Positions 13,680 to 26,161 of a stretch of 64,000 nucleotides of DNA are shown piece by piece (positions within the stretch are counted from its first letter, which is position 1; every line of letters starts with the position of its first letter). Made by a program: the position numbers and the translations under genes. The DNA comes from Pollenia angustigena (taxonomy: Eukaryota; Arthropoda; Insecta; Diptera; Polleniidae). The notes beneath the pieces are model-generated. The model saw only the letters and a program-made list of their open reading frames with translations, was not told the DNA's origin and searched no databases. Location of the stretch: contig OV884057.1 of assembly GCA_930367215.1 (NCBI GenBank), positions 248,088,830 to 248,152,829 on the forward strand. Reading direction: 5' to 3'.

Positions 13680-15390
13680 CGTTTTCAATCGAAAGTTCCA
13701 TTTTGGTTTAATCGGTTTCTAATCGGTTAATTTTGTAATTGATCGGTTAGCCGATTAATAAAGTTTTGTTTTAAATTAAGTAATATCAATATATAAAAAT
13801 GCAAAAATGATTTATAATTTGGTATTTATTAGTAAAAAAAAAAACAATGGCATAACAAAAAAACAATTCTTGAACAAAATTTGTATGTATAAAGTAGATA
13901 GCTCCATGCATTTTTTGACAAAACTAGGTAACTCCAAAGTGTCTAAAAAACAGAAGCATTGGAAGTTTAAAACGGCGTTGTTTCGAAAACTAAGACAGAA
14001 AGAGCGAAATAGAAAAAAATCCGGTCTCAAGCACTTTGGGTCAAAATGTTAAACCTAAACATTGCAACTCCCGAGAATTCAGTGAATATTATATGCGTTC
14101 TTTTCATGAAAGTTTGTTCGAATGTTTAGGGGGTAAAAAGGGTAAAAACAGATAAATTCGGTTATATTATATATCCATAACTAAAATAGATACAAAAAAA
14201 TGTAATACCTATCGTTGCTCTTTAGAAAAATAAGCCGTCAGGTGTCTGGTACTTTTTAGAATTTTGGCCTTTTTAGAGAGTAAACGGGTGAAACCTGTAA
14301 TTTGGGAAATTTTTTGTCACCCCATCTATCTTTTAAATCAATAAACACAAAAATAAAGTTAATATCACATTCGAAACTAATCTAAAAAATCCAAGTACGA
14401 ATTCGGTACTTTTTCGAAATTCGAACGTTAATTGTCTGGATCCCAATGCAATATTGCAATTTCTAATACTTTAATGGGGAGAAAAAAGTATCAAAAAGGG
14501 GAAACACGGGAAACTTAATTCCTTTCCTTAGATTTTTGTTTTACAATGGTACTTTCTTTAATTAAAGTTAATATTTTACCTACAAACATAAGCGTCCTGA
14601 GTGGAAAAGAATTTTTTGGTACTATTTTGTTATTTAACTTGTATTTTTTTGGAATTTCGGTTAGTATTGGACCTAAGGTCCTCAGACATGCAAGGTCCTC
14701 AGTGAATGACAGTCTGTATGAGGTGTCTTTTTGGTACTTTTTGTTCGTTAACTGGTAATTTTTTCAATTGTCATTAATATTGCACCAATAAAAATAATTT
14801 AACATGGAATTTTCTGAACGGATGAGAATAACTTTTTGGTACTTTTTTGTTTTTCAAATGGTTGTTTTTTTTTATCTAGAAATATAAACTTTGGCATAGA
14901 AGTACATATGTTCACGAATGAAAGGTATATCTCGAAAGCAATCCTTAATGCAGCTTATCTTATTTCTCAATTCTTTTCCAGTATTTCTCTAAACATTTAA
15001 AATCCTCCATTATGACATAATTAGATTGCTTCGGTTAATTAATTAACCAAATTCTGTTAAAAAATTGTTTGTGTTACAATCGAGAGTTTATTTTATTGTT
15101 AGTTCATAATCTGACTCATCCTGGCAAAGCTCAGCACCGGACATATTCTTGTCTCGTACTGTATTTAAAGAATGTATTGCAAGAAGGAAAAAATATTTTA
15201 CTATACAAATACATTTTTGTAAAACACAAAAATATATGCTAAAATACTACAAAAAAATTTAAAATTTTGTTACTTCGGTTAATCGGTTAATCGACTGAAA
15301 TTAACCGGTTTAATCGTTAATCGAAAAAAGCCAATTTTAAATTAACCGATCAGTTAATCGGGTAGTAATTAATCGAATGAATACCCTAAT
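13680..15390. repeat. Region bracketed by TTAATCGG-rich clusters
   Basis: AATCGGTTA/TTAACCGAT motifs cluster at 13707-13762 and in both orientations at 15274-15370, ending in ATTAATCGAATGAATACCC. Such clusters resemble subterminal repeats of a DNA transposon, but no clean inverted termini or target duplication could be fixed. The open frames between (for example 13807-14052) are Lys/Phe-rich and unconvincing. Confidence 0.35.
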
Positions 15391-15399
15391 AGATACCGA

Positions 15400-15815
15400 A
15401 ATGGAAAACAAAATCCTGCTTGAAGGCCATAACAAGTAGTTATTTTTGCATCGATTCATTACTAGCGATAACAATAGACTTATTAAGACAACCCAAAGCA
15501 CAAAAAATCGTATGTAAAGCCCGGCCATCCAGCCGAATCAACGCCAATGGCGAATATTCATAGTGCCAAGGTAACGCTCTCTATTTGGCTGCGCCAAAAG
15601 ATTCCATGTTATTAGGAGCTCTTGTGGGCCAGACAATCACAGGGAACCTTTACCGAAAATAGATGACTCGCTTGTAGCGAGAATTGGTGCATTTAAGGTA
15701 ATTGAAGGGCGCTGCTAGATGTGACCCCAGGAAATGTCTCAAAATACTAAATCAAGAATGTCACCTAACCTGTAAATGAAACAACAACAAAAAAAAAAAA
15801 AAAACAGAAAAAATT
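15400..15815 (+). repeat. Possible A-tailed retroposon fragment
   Basis: A less AT-rich block (about 15510-15760, with GCCCGGCCATCCAGCCG and GGGCGCTGCTAG) that ends in AACAACAAC and a long A-run (15788-15805). The composition shift plus terminal A-run suggests a truncated retrotransposed copy. No reverse transcriptase motif is visible. Confidence 0.3.
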
Positions 15816-15834
15816 CACAAAATTTTTTTTTTTT

Positions 15835-16110
15835 TTTTTTGTTTTCAATTAAGTATTAATCAAAAATAAGATCAGTTTTAATTAAAAATTTTATCAAGTG
15901 AATTAAATTACTTTTTTCTCCATAGAGGCTGAAATCGTTTGTGAGTTTAGATATCCATCAATTTCAATTAAACAATTTATCAAAACTAAAGTAGGTTTTA
16001 GTTATAAATTTAATCAAGTGAATTAAAAGTTTAATTATATAGATAAACAACATTACTACAGCAAATGTTGAACATACAAAGATATTTAATTAATACTTTT
16101 AATTTGTTAA
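15835..16110. repeat. Dispersed repeat, family D, copy 1
   Basis: Shares CAGTTTTAATTAAAAA, TCAAGTGAATTAAA and ACAACATTA--GCA-AAATGTTG with 35360-35500. The phrase is also internally duplicated here (15872 and 16000). Confidence 0.55.
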
Positions 16111-18085
16111 CTGATGCAAATTTAATTAATTTTTTAATTAAAATCAATTTTTTTTTTCTGTGAACATGCAATTTTAGGTTAATCTTTTTTTTGGGTGTTT
16201 TTGCATTCTTTCGTTGGGGTGGTTTTTGAATTGAAATGTGACCCCAATACCATGAAATGAAAATGACCCCAAATAAAATCGCAATTTTTACTTTGGGACT
16301 ATTTTTCATTTTCAAATATTGAAAGCTTTCGTTAACGATGCCAGTGTTTAATGGACCACAGATAGGAAGCAGATAAGCTGTAGTTAACGATTCGGGAGTT
16401 TCGATTTCGGGATTTTAAGTTTCGGCATAGGATCATAACCTAAATTAGTTCCATAAAATTTGAAAATAAAAATTGGGTGATTTTTCATTATTATAGGCCA
16501 AATTTCACAACGCCGGATTGCAATATGCAACCAAACAAGTAAAGGTAATATTCCATTATGTTAACGCTTGGCCACATGTTGCCACCCCAATAAAAATCTA
16601 GTTGGCAAATTGCCTTGCCTCCCCTGTATTATAGTCCAGGCTTTGACCCGTCCGGCTAACTGTTGTTTTAAACGATGCAGAATGCTTTTACTAGAATTTG
16701 CTTCACTTTAGAATAGAGTGTTTGAAATTCTACAAATTGGATTCTGGCCTTAATTCATTAATTCTTGCCAAGAAGATGGGAAATTGTGCACGAAGGCCAA
16801 TACGTTAACTTAATTTAAATTGCACCAATATATCACAATAAACGCTTTATATTTGAAAAAATCCCGCGGTTTTTAATATTCACCTTTGCAGGTTATAATT
16901 TTGTTGTTTTTCACTTGTTTTTGTGATTGCATTTACTTAACCTTCACTTAGTTTGAATTATCATTTATTTGAGAATTTATTGCGAATTTTAAAAGAAAAA
17001 AGAAGAAAAACCGCACAAAACCAAATCTCAGCATGTAAAATAAATCTTGGCCGAAATTGCAAATCATTTTTATCTCACCTAAATTTTCTTTAATTTTCCG
17101 AATTATTTACACTTATGAAACGTTTATTTTTCTACTTGTTTTTTTTTTTTTTTAATAATTTTAGATATTTATTGTTAAACAAATAAACATTAATTTTAAA
17201 AAGAAAACCAACCACTCTTCTTAATGCTTTATTTGTAAATATGAACAAAAACAACACGCCGAACACTTAATCGGGATCTCTATTTGGGTTTGTTAAGATT
17301 CCATGCAGCGTTACAATTCCTAATGCCACCCACCCCATGTGGCAGCAACAGTTTTGCTTAGGAATACAAAATACTGGCCGAATTGTCGAATCGTCTTGTA
17401 AAAATAAACTTTTCTATGTTAAGCAAATAAAAAGAAAGAAAAAAATCTAAGAAAAATATAGAAGAGAAAAAAAAGAAATATTATTTTTTAATTGACTCTT
17501 ACGGTGAATGAAAAGTTGCATACGTGGCGTCCAAGTCAGCGAGTAGACAAAATTTTTCTTTATTATGGATTTAGGCTGGCGTCAGATGTTGGGAAAGTTT
17601 ATTAAAGAAAGAGTTTTAAGTGGCAGTGCTTTTTTTGTTAACACAAGTCAAAAAAATTTTTATCGTTAAAACGAGGGCGCACAATGGAAGCGCGTTAAAA
17701 TTCCCTTTATGATAATTCAGTTGAAAATAAGTTTTATCATATTTTTCACTGTTAGCAAAATATCAATTGATGGTGGGTTAAAAATTTTTATTTTTAGTAA
17801 AACAAAAGATTTTTAGTGAAAAGGCGATTTTTTTGAAAAATCTATTCTCAGTCAAAAATAATTCTTCTTTTTACAATTTTCAGTAGATGACATGTATGTA
17901 GCAATGTTTGTTAAAAAATTTAACCGAATTTTAAAAAATATATTTTCAGCTATGAAACCCCCTTTTTACAATTTTTAGAAATACTTTTTTTGACTTGTTT
18001 TTGCAAAAAACAAAATTACTTGTTGATAAATCTCTTTTCAGTACAAACATGTCTTATTAAAACTTTTAGTAAAACAAGTAAAAGT
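16111..18085. other. AT-rich spacer, no gene
   Basis: No element or gene recognised. Contains GCCACCCC-type short motifs near 16570 and 17325 and T-runs. The short minus-strand frame at 16031-16315 is Lys-rich and not supported. Confidence 0.4.
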
Positions 18086-18087
18086 GA

Positions 18088-19483
18088 TATGGGCATTTCC
18101 ATTTTGACGTGACGTAATATCGGGTTTTTCAATAAAAGCGCTACAAAAGTTTTTTTAAATAAAACAAAAACGATTTTGGATATCAATGAAATTTTTTATT
18201 CCTGTGAAAGAACGTTCGATGGCATTATGTATGGAACTCGATTTATTTTGCATGGCCCCCACGGGCACGCTTGCAGAAGTCCAGACGCTGAACCCAATTT
18301 TCGACGGTTTTCAAGCATAAATCGGCCGATACTGCTGCAATTTCACGTTCGATATTCGTACGAAGCTCATCAATCGTCGCTGGCTTGTTGGCATAGACCA
18401 AAGACTTGACGCAGCCCCACAGGAAATAGTCTAACGGCGTCAAATCACACGACCTAGGCGGCCAATCGACTGGACCATTTCGTGAGATAACACGTTCTCC
18501 AAACTTGGTTTCCAATAAATTGATTGTGACATTCGCTGTGTGGCTTGTGGCGCCGTCCTGTTGGAACCACATGTCCTCAAAGTCCATATCATCCAATTGG
18601 GGCCAAAAATATTTTGTTATCATTGAACGTTAGCGATTTCCATTCACAGTAACGTGCCGGAGTTGATCATCACGGAAGAAGTACGGCCCAATGACGCCGC
18701 CGGCCCATAAACCGCACCAAACCGTAATTTTTTCGGGATGCAATGATGACTCATGGAGTACGTGTGGATTGCTGTCTGACCAATAACGCATATTTTGCTT
18801 ATTGACGAAGCCATTCAGCCTCATCGCTGAAGATGATTTTTCGATTAAAATCCGAATCATTTTCAAGTTGTTGGTCAGCCCAATTCACGAACATACGACG
18901 CTTCTGGTGGTCCAGTTTTTGCGTCAATTTGATCTTGTTAGGATGTGGGCCAAGATCTTTTCGCAAAATTCTGCACAACGACTTCACAGAGATGCCCAAC
19001 GCTTGAGAACGACGTGTGAGAGACACATTTGCGCTTTCTTCAACTGAAGCCTCAGCGGCAGCAATATTTTCGACACTACGGGCACTTCTTTATCTCACTG
19101 GCATGGGAACATTTTGTACTGTGCCTGTGGATTCAAATTTTTCCACTAGACGCTCAAATGTTGATATGGTAGGACGATTATGACGACCATAAATTGGACG
19201 TAGCGCTCTTAACGTTGAGGCCACTGACTCCGAATTTCGGTAGTAAATTTTAATAATTTCGACTCGTTGTTGGCTCGTATATCTTTCCATCATGAAATGG
19301 CAAACCTTACTGAGGAGAAATGTCAAAAGAGCGGCAAAAAATATGTTTATTTGTACGACAAAATGTTAAAAAAATTAAATGAAGAAGTAAAATTTGTAAA
19401 AAGGGTTTTTATATACGTAAAGTAATAAAGTAGCTCTACGTTACGTTATAAAAAGTAGATTTTTCGCTGGAACTGCCCATATT
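18088..19483. mobile_element. DNA element bounded by ATGGGCA-TTCC inverted ends, containing a mariner
   Basis: Left ATATGGGCATTTCCATT and right GGAACTGCCCATAT are imperfect inverted ends, with subterminal ACGTGACGTAATA/TACGTTACGTTA in opposite orientation. The interior is occupied by the minus-strand mariner transposase pseudogene, whose own right terminal repeat was not identified. The same outer terminal motif bounds the element at 21682-25947. Confidence 0.55.
18243..19290 (-). pseudogene. Tc1/mariner transposase, DD41D type, broken
   Basis: Reads from ATG at 19290 (MERYTSQQRVEIIKIYY, helix-turn-helix region) to TAA at 18243. About 349 codons, normal for the family. Catalytic landmarks: FSDEA (first Asp), WFQQDGATSHTA (second Asp), LTPLDYFLWG (third Asp), with 41 residues between the second and third Asp, matching the DD41D rosa-type mariners of flies. 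Ends GGHAK. Breaks: a stop after PMPVR (about 19093), a short deletion or frameshift after SDEA (about 18810), and a stop in VNGNR* (about 18630). Otherwise well conserved, so inactivation is not ancient. Class-specific naming is inferred from the spacing. Confidence 0.88.
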
Positions 19484-19800
19484 TGGCTATGCCAAATCTA
19501 TATACCCTTCACCATGGAGAGATATGAACAGAAAGTGATATCAAAACCGTTTGTTAGGATATAAATGAATCTATTTTGTGCCACGCCTACTTTTCCAATC
19601 CCGCCCACATTTTGTTGGATGTTGTGTATTGATAAAATTGTAAAGATAATTTCCAGATATACAGAAATCTATACTGTCTTTGTAAAGAAGGTGCCACGCC
19701 CAATTCTCTAATCTCGCCAATTTTGTGGTAGCGTATCATATGGTCGGGCTTGACTGACTATACTTTCTTTGTTACAAAATTTATAAGCGATTCATAATGA
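19484..19800. repeat. Dispersed fly repeat fragment (GGCTATGCC / TATACCCTTCACC type)
   Basis: Opens with TTTGGCTATGCCAAATCTATATACCC and carries CCACGCC phrases and GGTCGGGCTTGACTGACTATA, which matches in reverse the start of the repeat at 29670. Non-coding. Confidence 0.55.
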
Positions 19801-21450
19801 TTCATTTTCTAAGTGGTTTTTTTTTCTCTTTTTGGTTAAAAAAAAACAAAGTACGAAAACAAACATAACGAAACGTTTGCAATCGTTTTGTTTTGTACTT
19901 TGCAGTGAACAAAACAGAAACAAAACATATACAATGAGAATGATTTTGCCATATCATAGTTTTGTCTTGCTTTTGCTTTAGAGCACAACATGTACATTAT
20001 TTATAACGTACTTAGCTAGAAAAGACAACATAATTAAAAAAAATTTGAACAAAACTTTTCTCTAACGTTTGGTAATTGATTTGCTTCTAATAGTGACGTT
20101 TTTGGTTAGAATCAAAAGACATGTACTGATAAAGTTTTTTGTTATTGTTAACGCTATACAAAATATAAAGCTGTTCATAAACTTTAAGGCGCAAAAGTCA
20201 AAATGCTAGTAACGTAAGCAAAATTAATCATTCACAAAATACGTTTCGCCATTTGTTTTGTACTTAAATTAACGATTACAACGGTAAAGATGCGGTTTTA
20301 AAGTTAATAGTGATGATTCTGTTTTCATGTCTACAAAAATCAATTCGCTGCAAACGGCAAAAAAAATATTTTGCTTCAGATGCAACGAATTGGTTTCGTT
20401 AAGTAAAGCAATCAATTATTTTCGTTAGCATTTCAATGTAGCAAATTGATTATGCAAATTTGTGAGTGGCCTTAAGAAATAAAATTATTTCCAAAATAAA
20501 ATTCATAGTTTAATTTTCAATCCATAATATTTTTTTAAACACATAACAAAAAAAATTGTATCTAATCTTAAGTTCGTTCTAACACAAAAACAAGTGAAAA
20601 AATTAAAAAAAAATTAGACTGCATTTGCATTTGCTCTTATCGCTGTTAATAAAATCACTGAATTAATTTGAATTTCGGTGACACCTTGCGAGTTAAATTT
20701 GTTAAGTTGTCGATTTTATCACCTTAAAAGTTGAACAACAATCGAGTGTTTAGAATTTCAATTGGCTGATTTATTGTCGGTTAGTCGGTCGGTTGGTCGA
20801 TATTTTCTTATTTTTTATTGTTCTCAAGTGCGGTTGTTGTTTTTGTTCAATTAAGGTGTTACGAAATGGTATTTTTGTTGTTGTTTTTTTTTCTAGTGGT
20901 TTTTCGCTTCTGTTGTCGGTTATTTAAACTTAAATAAAACAGCTGGTGGTTTATTTTATGAGATTTTATTATCGACAAAATAATTGAGCATCTTTGTATT
21001 TTATTGATCTAATAAAATTATTGATTTAATGTGGCAACGTGAGAGGGAAGATGATAAAGTGATGACAGGTCTTCAACGGTAAACAATATAATTTTGGAAA
21101 TTTCTAATCTGGACAGATGTTAAGTGCAAATATGTGTATGAATATAGTGCACCAAAATGATTTCCAATTATTAGTAAACCTCTGACGTAAATGATTGACT
21201 AATTCGAGGGTTATTATATAAGAAACAAAATTGCTTTCGAATCAAAAAAGTATTCGATGACGACTGCCAGAATAAGCCGAATGGCTTCCAGAACATGGTT
21301 GCAATTTTTTTATTAAATTGAGTTTGACAAATGTTAAAGAAGAAAGTGGGGCAAATTATATTTTCGTGTTCGCTATAGATTTGATTTCTGAACAGGTTTA
21401 TAAAAAAAGAGGATTATAATAAATTTTGAATTGTGCCTGTTTATGATTAT
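19801..21450. other. AT-rich spacer, no gene
   Basis: A/T-rich with AACAAAAC-type motifs (19840-20270) that may be remnants of an element. Bounding inverted repeats could not be established. GTT-rich runs near 20830-20890. Confidence 0.4.
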
Positions 21451-21669
21451 GGCCCGTTTTCACAACTTACCGATAGCTAAAGGTAGGATTTTATCGGCCG
21501 TATAAAAAGTGTTCCATTATTACAACATTGATTTAACCTACCAGGTAAGATGGACCTTAATTTCCTTTATCGCTCACTTTAGATTAAAGTAAAGTTTTAT
21601 TAATGGAACACTTTTTATTAGGCCGTTTAAAGTCTACTTTTAGCTATCGATAAGTTGTAAAAACGGGCC
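21451..21669. mobile_element. MITE (219 bp) with GGCCCGTTTT ends
   Basis: Left GGCCCGTTTTCACAACTTA and right TAAGTTGTAAAAACGGGCC are inverted; the symmetry continues inward (CGATAGCTAAA/TTTAGCTATCG, AGTGTTCCATTA/TAATGGAACACT). No coding capacity. Confidence 0.8.
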
Positions 21670-21900
21670 TAAGTGTTCGATATATGGGCATTTCGCCAGA
21701 ATGGTCTACCAGGATGAAAAAATAAAATGTTGATTATCATCGTCTTTTATTGTTTATTATTATAAAAAGTCTTTGTTCTTATAAAAGAATGGTTTCATAG
21801 CATATCTCAGCTGTTTTACTTGAGGAAATTGGGCTGGAAACTGGAAAATTTATATTTTTTTCTGTAATTTCTACTTCTAAAGACATTTTATATACTTACA

Positions 21901-22414
21901 CAGTACAACACATGATTTGCCAACTCAATTCTGTGAACTGTATGTGAAATTAGACCCAAAAAGAAGAATTTCTGCATCATTCGTTTTGTCTTCTTACCTG
22001 CGATTTGAAGTTAGTATCGATTTGAAGTTAGTACTATCGTATAGGGGAATTTATCACGTTTTAGGCCCTGTTGTTTGACATAGCTCGACAACCACTAGCC
22101 CAATTTAGTTGAAATAAATTTTAAAAAATTAAGAATTACAATTCCCTTAATCTGTTCATATATTGTTTTCCTATACAAGTAACACTTTCGAAGTTAAAAA
22201 TGAATGTATGAAGGGAAAAAATTATTTTTTGCCTAAAAATTTAAATTTTTTTTTTTAAAAATACATAAAAAATCCAAAATGGAAAAAAGTTTCAAGTCTA
22301 GTTATTTTTTCGCAAAGTCACATAACCTATGAGCAAAATGAGACAAAGATCATAAAAATCGATGCACGCGTTTGTCATTTATTCACAATTAAGTAAATGT
22401 ATGAATTTCAAAAA
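21901..22414. repeat. Left long inverted arm
   Basis: Starts ACAGTACAACA and runs through AACTCAATTCTGTGAACTG, the doubled CGATTTGAAGTTAGTA and GATGCACGCGTTT. Matches the reverse complement of 24996-25530 with very few differences; the right arm has extra bases near its outer end. A further stretch of symmetry appears at 22690-22716 (TATAGCCAGCCGCCCTTAAAA) against 24974-24998, so this arm appears to carry an extra block of about 275 bp (22415-22689). Confidence 0.85.
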
Positions 22415-22889
22415 TTTGCTCGAGATATGCACAACATTATTTGGAGAAAACATTGACACCTTTTTCATGATTCTGAGAATTAAAAAAAAAGGAATAAACA
22501 AAAGGTTATTTGATTTTTATGATTGCGGTAATAAGTGTACGTGGACAATTAAACGGAAAGTGGACCTTTTTATTATTTGGGTTTTTCCGGTGGCTACCTA
22601 TATGATTTTTTTACAGAAATTGCACCCACATTTAAGGGTGGTCATTATTTGGAAAGTTTTGCACAGTTTGAGACGTACAAGTGCTGAATCAGGTATATAG
22701 CCAGCCGCCCTTAAAATATGCGCCCATTTATAAGTACCTGGCAGTAAAATATTCAAAAATACGTAGTATTTATAGGTGTGCATTGATCGATTTTTGGCAT
22801 TCAGCCAGTGCCGACGAAAGCGAACAGTAAAAGTGATTTTTCTCCAGTTTTTTAAAAGTGAATAACAACAAAACATAAAATATATCAAT

Positions 22890-24839
22890 ATGGAAAACAA
22901 CAAGTGCCCATATTTGGATGAATATTGTTACGTTTGTGGTCATATCGTCCGAAAAATACAGAAAAAAGATCGAAAAAATTTGTTTACTGAGCAATTCAAA
23001 ACCGCGTATTGTAATTATTTCGATGAAGCAGATTTAAGTGGTGCAAATTTTACGCCGAACACAGTGTGCAACAGTTGTTATACTACCCTTCTAAAATGGA
23101 TTCACGGAAAAAGTAGAAAGTTATCTTTTATGAAGCCAGTAATTTGGGTGGAAGACACAACTGGACATGATGAATCCAGGTGCTATGCATGCATAAATTT
23201 TCGTCCTGGATTAAACAGACAACAATTGAAAACAAAAGTATACACTGCTGCATTTACTGCCACACTTCCAGTGCAACGCCCTGCTGATACCGATGCACCT
23301 AAACCTCCGAGTGCGGATACTGTGTCCCTGCTAGCCGAAACCGTTTTCACCAATCCGACCGATTTGGATGATGCTGATTGGATACCCGATATTGAAAATA
23401 GTGCACCACAACCGCTACCACAAATCGAAATGGATTACATTGTGGCCAAGCTGGGACTATCACAACACGACTCCGAATGGCTGACATCATTTTTGAAGAG
23501 AAGAAAACTCACACAGCAAAATGTCAGCGCAACATCATACCGACAACGCCAAGCTGATTTTCAGAAATTTTATTCCGTTGACGAAGCAAATACGTTCACG
23601 TACTGCCATGATATCCCAGGTTTAGTGAAAAAATTGGGAATGGATTATATCGCTGGCGACTGGCGTTTATTCATCGATGGTTCAGTTACTAGTTTGAAGG
23701 CTGTGCTGCTGCACAAAAAAAAATAAAAAACCATGCATTCCATTGGGATTCAGCACAACTATGAAGGAAACGTATGAAGCATTGGGCGAAATTTTGAAGA
23801 AAATCAAATACGATGAACACAAATGGAACATTTGTTGCGATCTGAAGGTGGTCAACATACTACAAGGGATTATAGAAAAGGGCGGATATCCAAAATACTT
23901 CTGCTTCCTTTGTAATTGGGATTCACGATACAAAGGAAATCAATGTAAAGATTGGAAAGGAAGAACTCCCGAGCTCAACAAACAATTAAAATTACGCAAT
24001 GAACCTGGATGATATTTTGTTGCCACCGCTCCACATGAAACTGGGAATAGCTGGGAAATTCGTTGAAGTGGTGGTCAAAAAAGTTAACGGCGCCTTTGAC
24101 TGTTTGAAATCCATCTTTCCGAAACTCAGTGATGAGAAAATTAAAAACGGTACGTATCGTACTCTGTATTTCAATATTGTCATATCTAAATTTGTTAATT
24201 TCTATACATTCGCATTACCAATAATTTTTTCGTTTTTCTTATGTATTTAAAACAGGTATTCTCAATGGACCTGATATTCGGAAATTGATCAAAAGTGATT
24301 CTTTCACACATTTGCTTTCAGAGCATCACGACCACCAACATGCATGGAACGCATTGAAAGAAGTAATAGAAGGCGTTCTAGGAAATAACCGTGTCCAGCG
24401 AGAAGAGATACAGCAACGAGTGGACAGGTTGCTGTTTTATTTCGAAAAAATCGGTGCATCCATGACGCTGAAATTGCATTTCTTGCACCACCACCTCGAT
24501 ACTTTTTTGGCACAATCACCTCAGGAATCAGACGAACAAGGAGAGAGGTTCCACCAGGTGACCATGCCATTTGAAAAGCGGTTCAAAAGCAAAAAATTGG
24601 ATGCATTGCTTGCGGAGGTTTGTTGGTGGAGTTCCACAATTATGCAGTTTGAAGAAAGCACCGAAGATGAAGACATTGAAATTGGTGGACACAGTGAAAG
24701 AAACACGCCCTTGAATAGTATGTGTATCTCGGATGACGATACAGACTCAGACCATGAATATGAACAACCTACGAAGAAAACAAGATCATCAGAACCACAA
24801 GCGTCAACTTCTACAAGGATGGATATTGTCAATAATTAA
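22890..24839 (+). pseudogene. Transposase-like gene of an uncharacterised family, one intron, two frameshifts
   Basis: About 614 codons. The N-terminal region has three C-x2-C pairs (C13/C16, C60/C63, C98/C101), probably a zinc-binding DNA-recognition domain, followed by a Pro/Asp-rich linker. The core has LFIDGSVTSLKAVLLH (Asp at residue 263), WNICCDLKVV (Asp at 23839), GGYPKYFCFLCNWDSR, ILLPPLHMKLG, LKLHFLHHHLDTF and SDEQGERFHQ (Glu 24534/24543). I recognise this order from uncharacterised proteins common in arthropod and cnidarian genomes. The acidic residues suggest a DDE/RNase-H-like transposase (inference). A frameshift in the A-run at 23716-23727 and another near 24005 break it. An intron (24150-24255, GTACGT...AACAG) joins KIKNG to ILNGPDIRKL. 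The C-terminus is acidic with a KKTR basic patch. AATAAA at 24922 follows the stop. Confidence 0.8.
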
Positions 24840-24995
24840 AAAAATTTTTTAAATTTAGTTTTTATGCATATTATAATTGCGTATTAATTGCATATTATTT
24901 TATTTTCATTAAGTTTTTATAAATAAAGTTTTTTTTTTGCATGATAATTTTTTAATTTATATTTTTATTTTTATTTTAAGGGTGGTGGCTATAAC

Positions 24996-25530
24996 TGATT
25001 TTTGAAATTCATACCTTTACTCAATTGCGAATAAAAGCGAAACGCGTGCATCGATTTTTATGATCTTTGTCTCATTTTGCTCATAGGTTATGTGACTTTG
25101 CGAAAAAATAACTAGACTTGAAACTTTTTTCCATTTTGGATTTTTTATGTATTTTTAAAAAAAAAAAATTTAAATTTTTAGGCAAAAAATAATTTTTTCC
25201 CTTCATACATTCATTTTTAACTTCGAAAGTGTTACTTGTATAGGAAAACAATATATGAACAGATTAAGGGAATTGTAATTCTTAATTTTTTAAAATTTAT
25301 TTCAACTAAATTGGGCTAGTGGTTGTCGAGCTATGTCAAACAACAGGGCCTAAAACGTGATAAATTCCCCTATACGATAGTACTAACTTCAAATCGATAC
25401 TAACTTCAAATCGCAGGTAAGAAGACAAAACGAATGATGCAGAAATTCTTCTTTTTGGGTCTAATTTCACATACAGTTCACAGAATTGAGTTGGCAATCA
25501 ATTAACTGAAAAATGTTGTACTGTGTTATT
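24996..25530. repeat. Right long inverted arm
   Basis: Inverted counterpart of 21901-22414, ending GTTGTACTGTGT. Contains AAACGCGTGCATCG, TTTCGCAAAG-type and CAGAATTGAGTTGGC blocks in mirror order. Confidence 0.85.
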
Positions 25531-25947
25531 TTACATGAAAATAAAAAAACATACGGAAAAATCGTACGTTCGCGACCGGTAAATAAGACAATTAAACAAA
25601 AACCAAGAGAGATATTTTATTTAGTAAATACTGGATGGAGACCTACATTAATACACTTTTAAAATAAATTAATCACTTTTGAATATTCCGTTCCATTGCG
25701 CAGATTTTTACATTTCACTACTGTCAGCCAAAGTTTACTTCTATTTTGCGTACGTTCGTGACCACACCTTTATAACTCTTATTATGAAAACTTAAACTCG
25801 ATGAAATCCATCTTTTACACTAAACATAGAGCTACCCAAATGCTATCGAATCGAAAAAAAAATGCTAGGAAAAGTTTTGTTATCTATGTTATTTGTACAT
25901 CAAAAGCGTACGAACGTACGTTCGTGACCCCAGGAAATGCCCATATA

Positions 25948-26157
25948 CTTTATGGGGCCTTAGATGAATATTGAGTAATGATGTTCCCCTTAAAAAGAAA
26001 AAAATGCTTCATGCTCAACAGTCATTTTAATTAGAGGGGGATGGGTGCAGCACTAGATCAACAGCTGGCTTTGTTATTATTTCATTTGTTTGTTTTAGTT
26101 CGTTCGTATATTTTTCTAAGTTTATTGTTTTATGCCGATACTTCGTCGGCTGATAAC
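25948..26157. other. Spacer
   Basis: No gene or element recognised. Confidence 0.4.
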
Positions 26158-26161
26158 TTAA

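Larger units (their letters stand above)
21682..25947. mobile_element. Long-inverted-repeat DNA transposon with its own spliced gene
   Basis: The outermost 14 bases TATATGGGCATTTC recur inverted at 25934-25947. Inside, two arms of about 0.5 kb (21901-22414 and 24996-25530) are almost perfect inverted copies and enclose a transposase-like gene on the + strand. The flanking TATA could be a 4-bp target duplication or part of the terminus. It is unclear whether the TATATGGGCATTTC ends and the long arms belong to one element or to an element nested in another, because the outer 200-400 bases on each side are not symmetric. Confidence 0.75.

Noticed and set aside
13807..14052. 81-residue basic protein
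   Set aside because: Lys-rich composition from A-rich DNA, an overlapping antisense frame of similar length, and no known motif.
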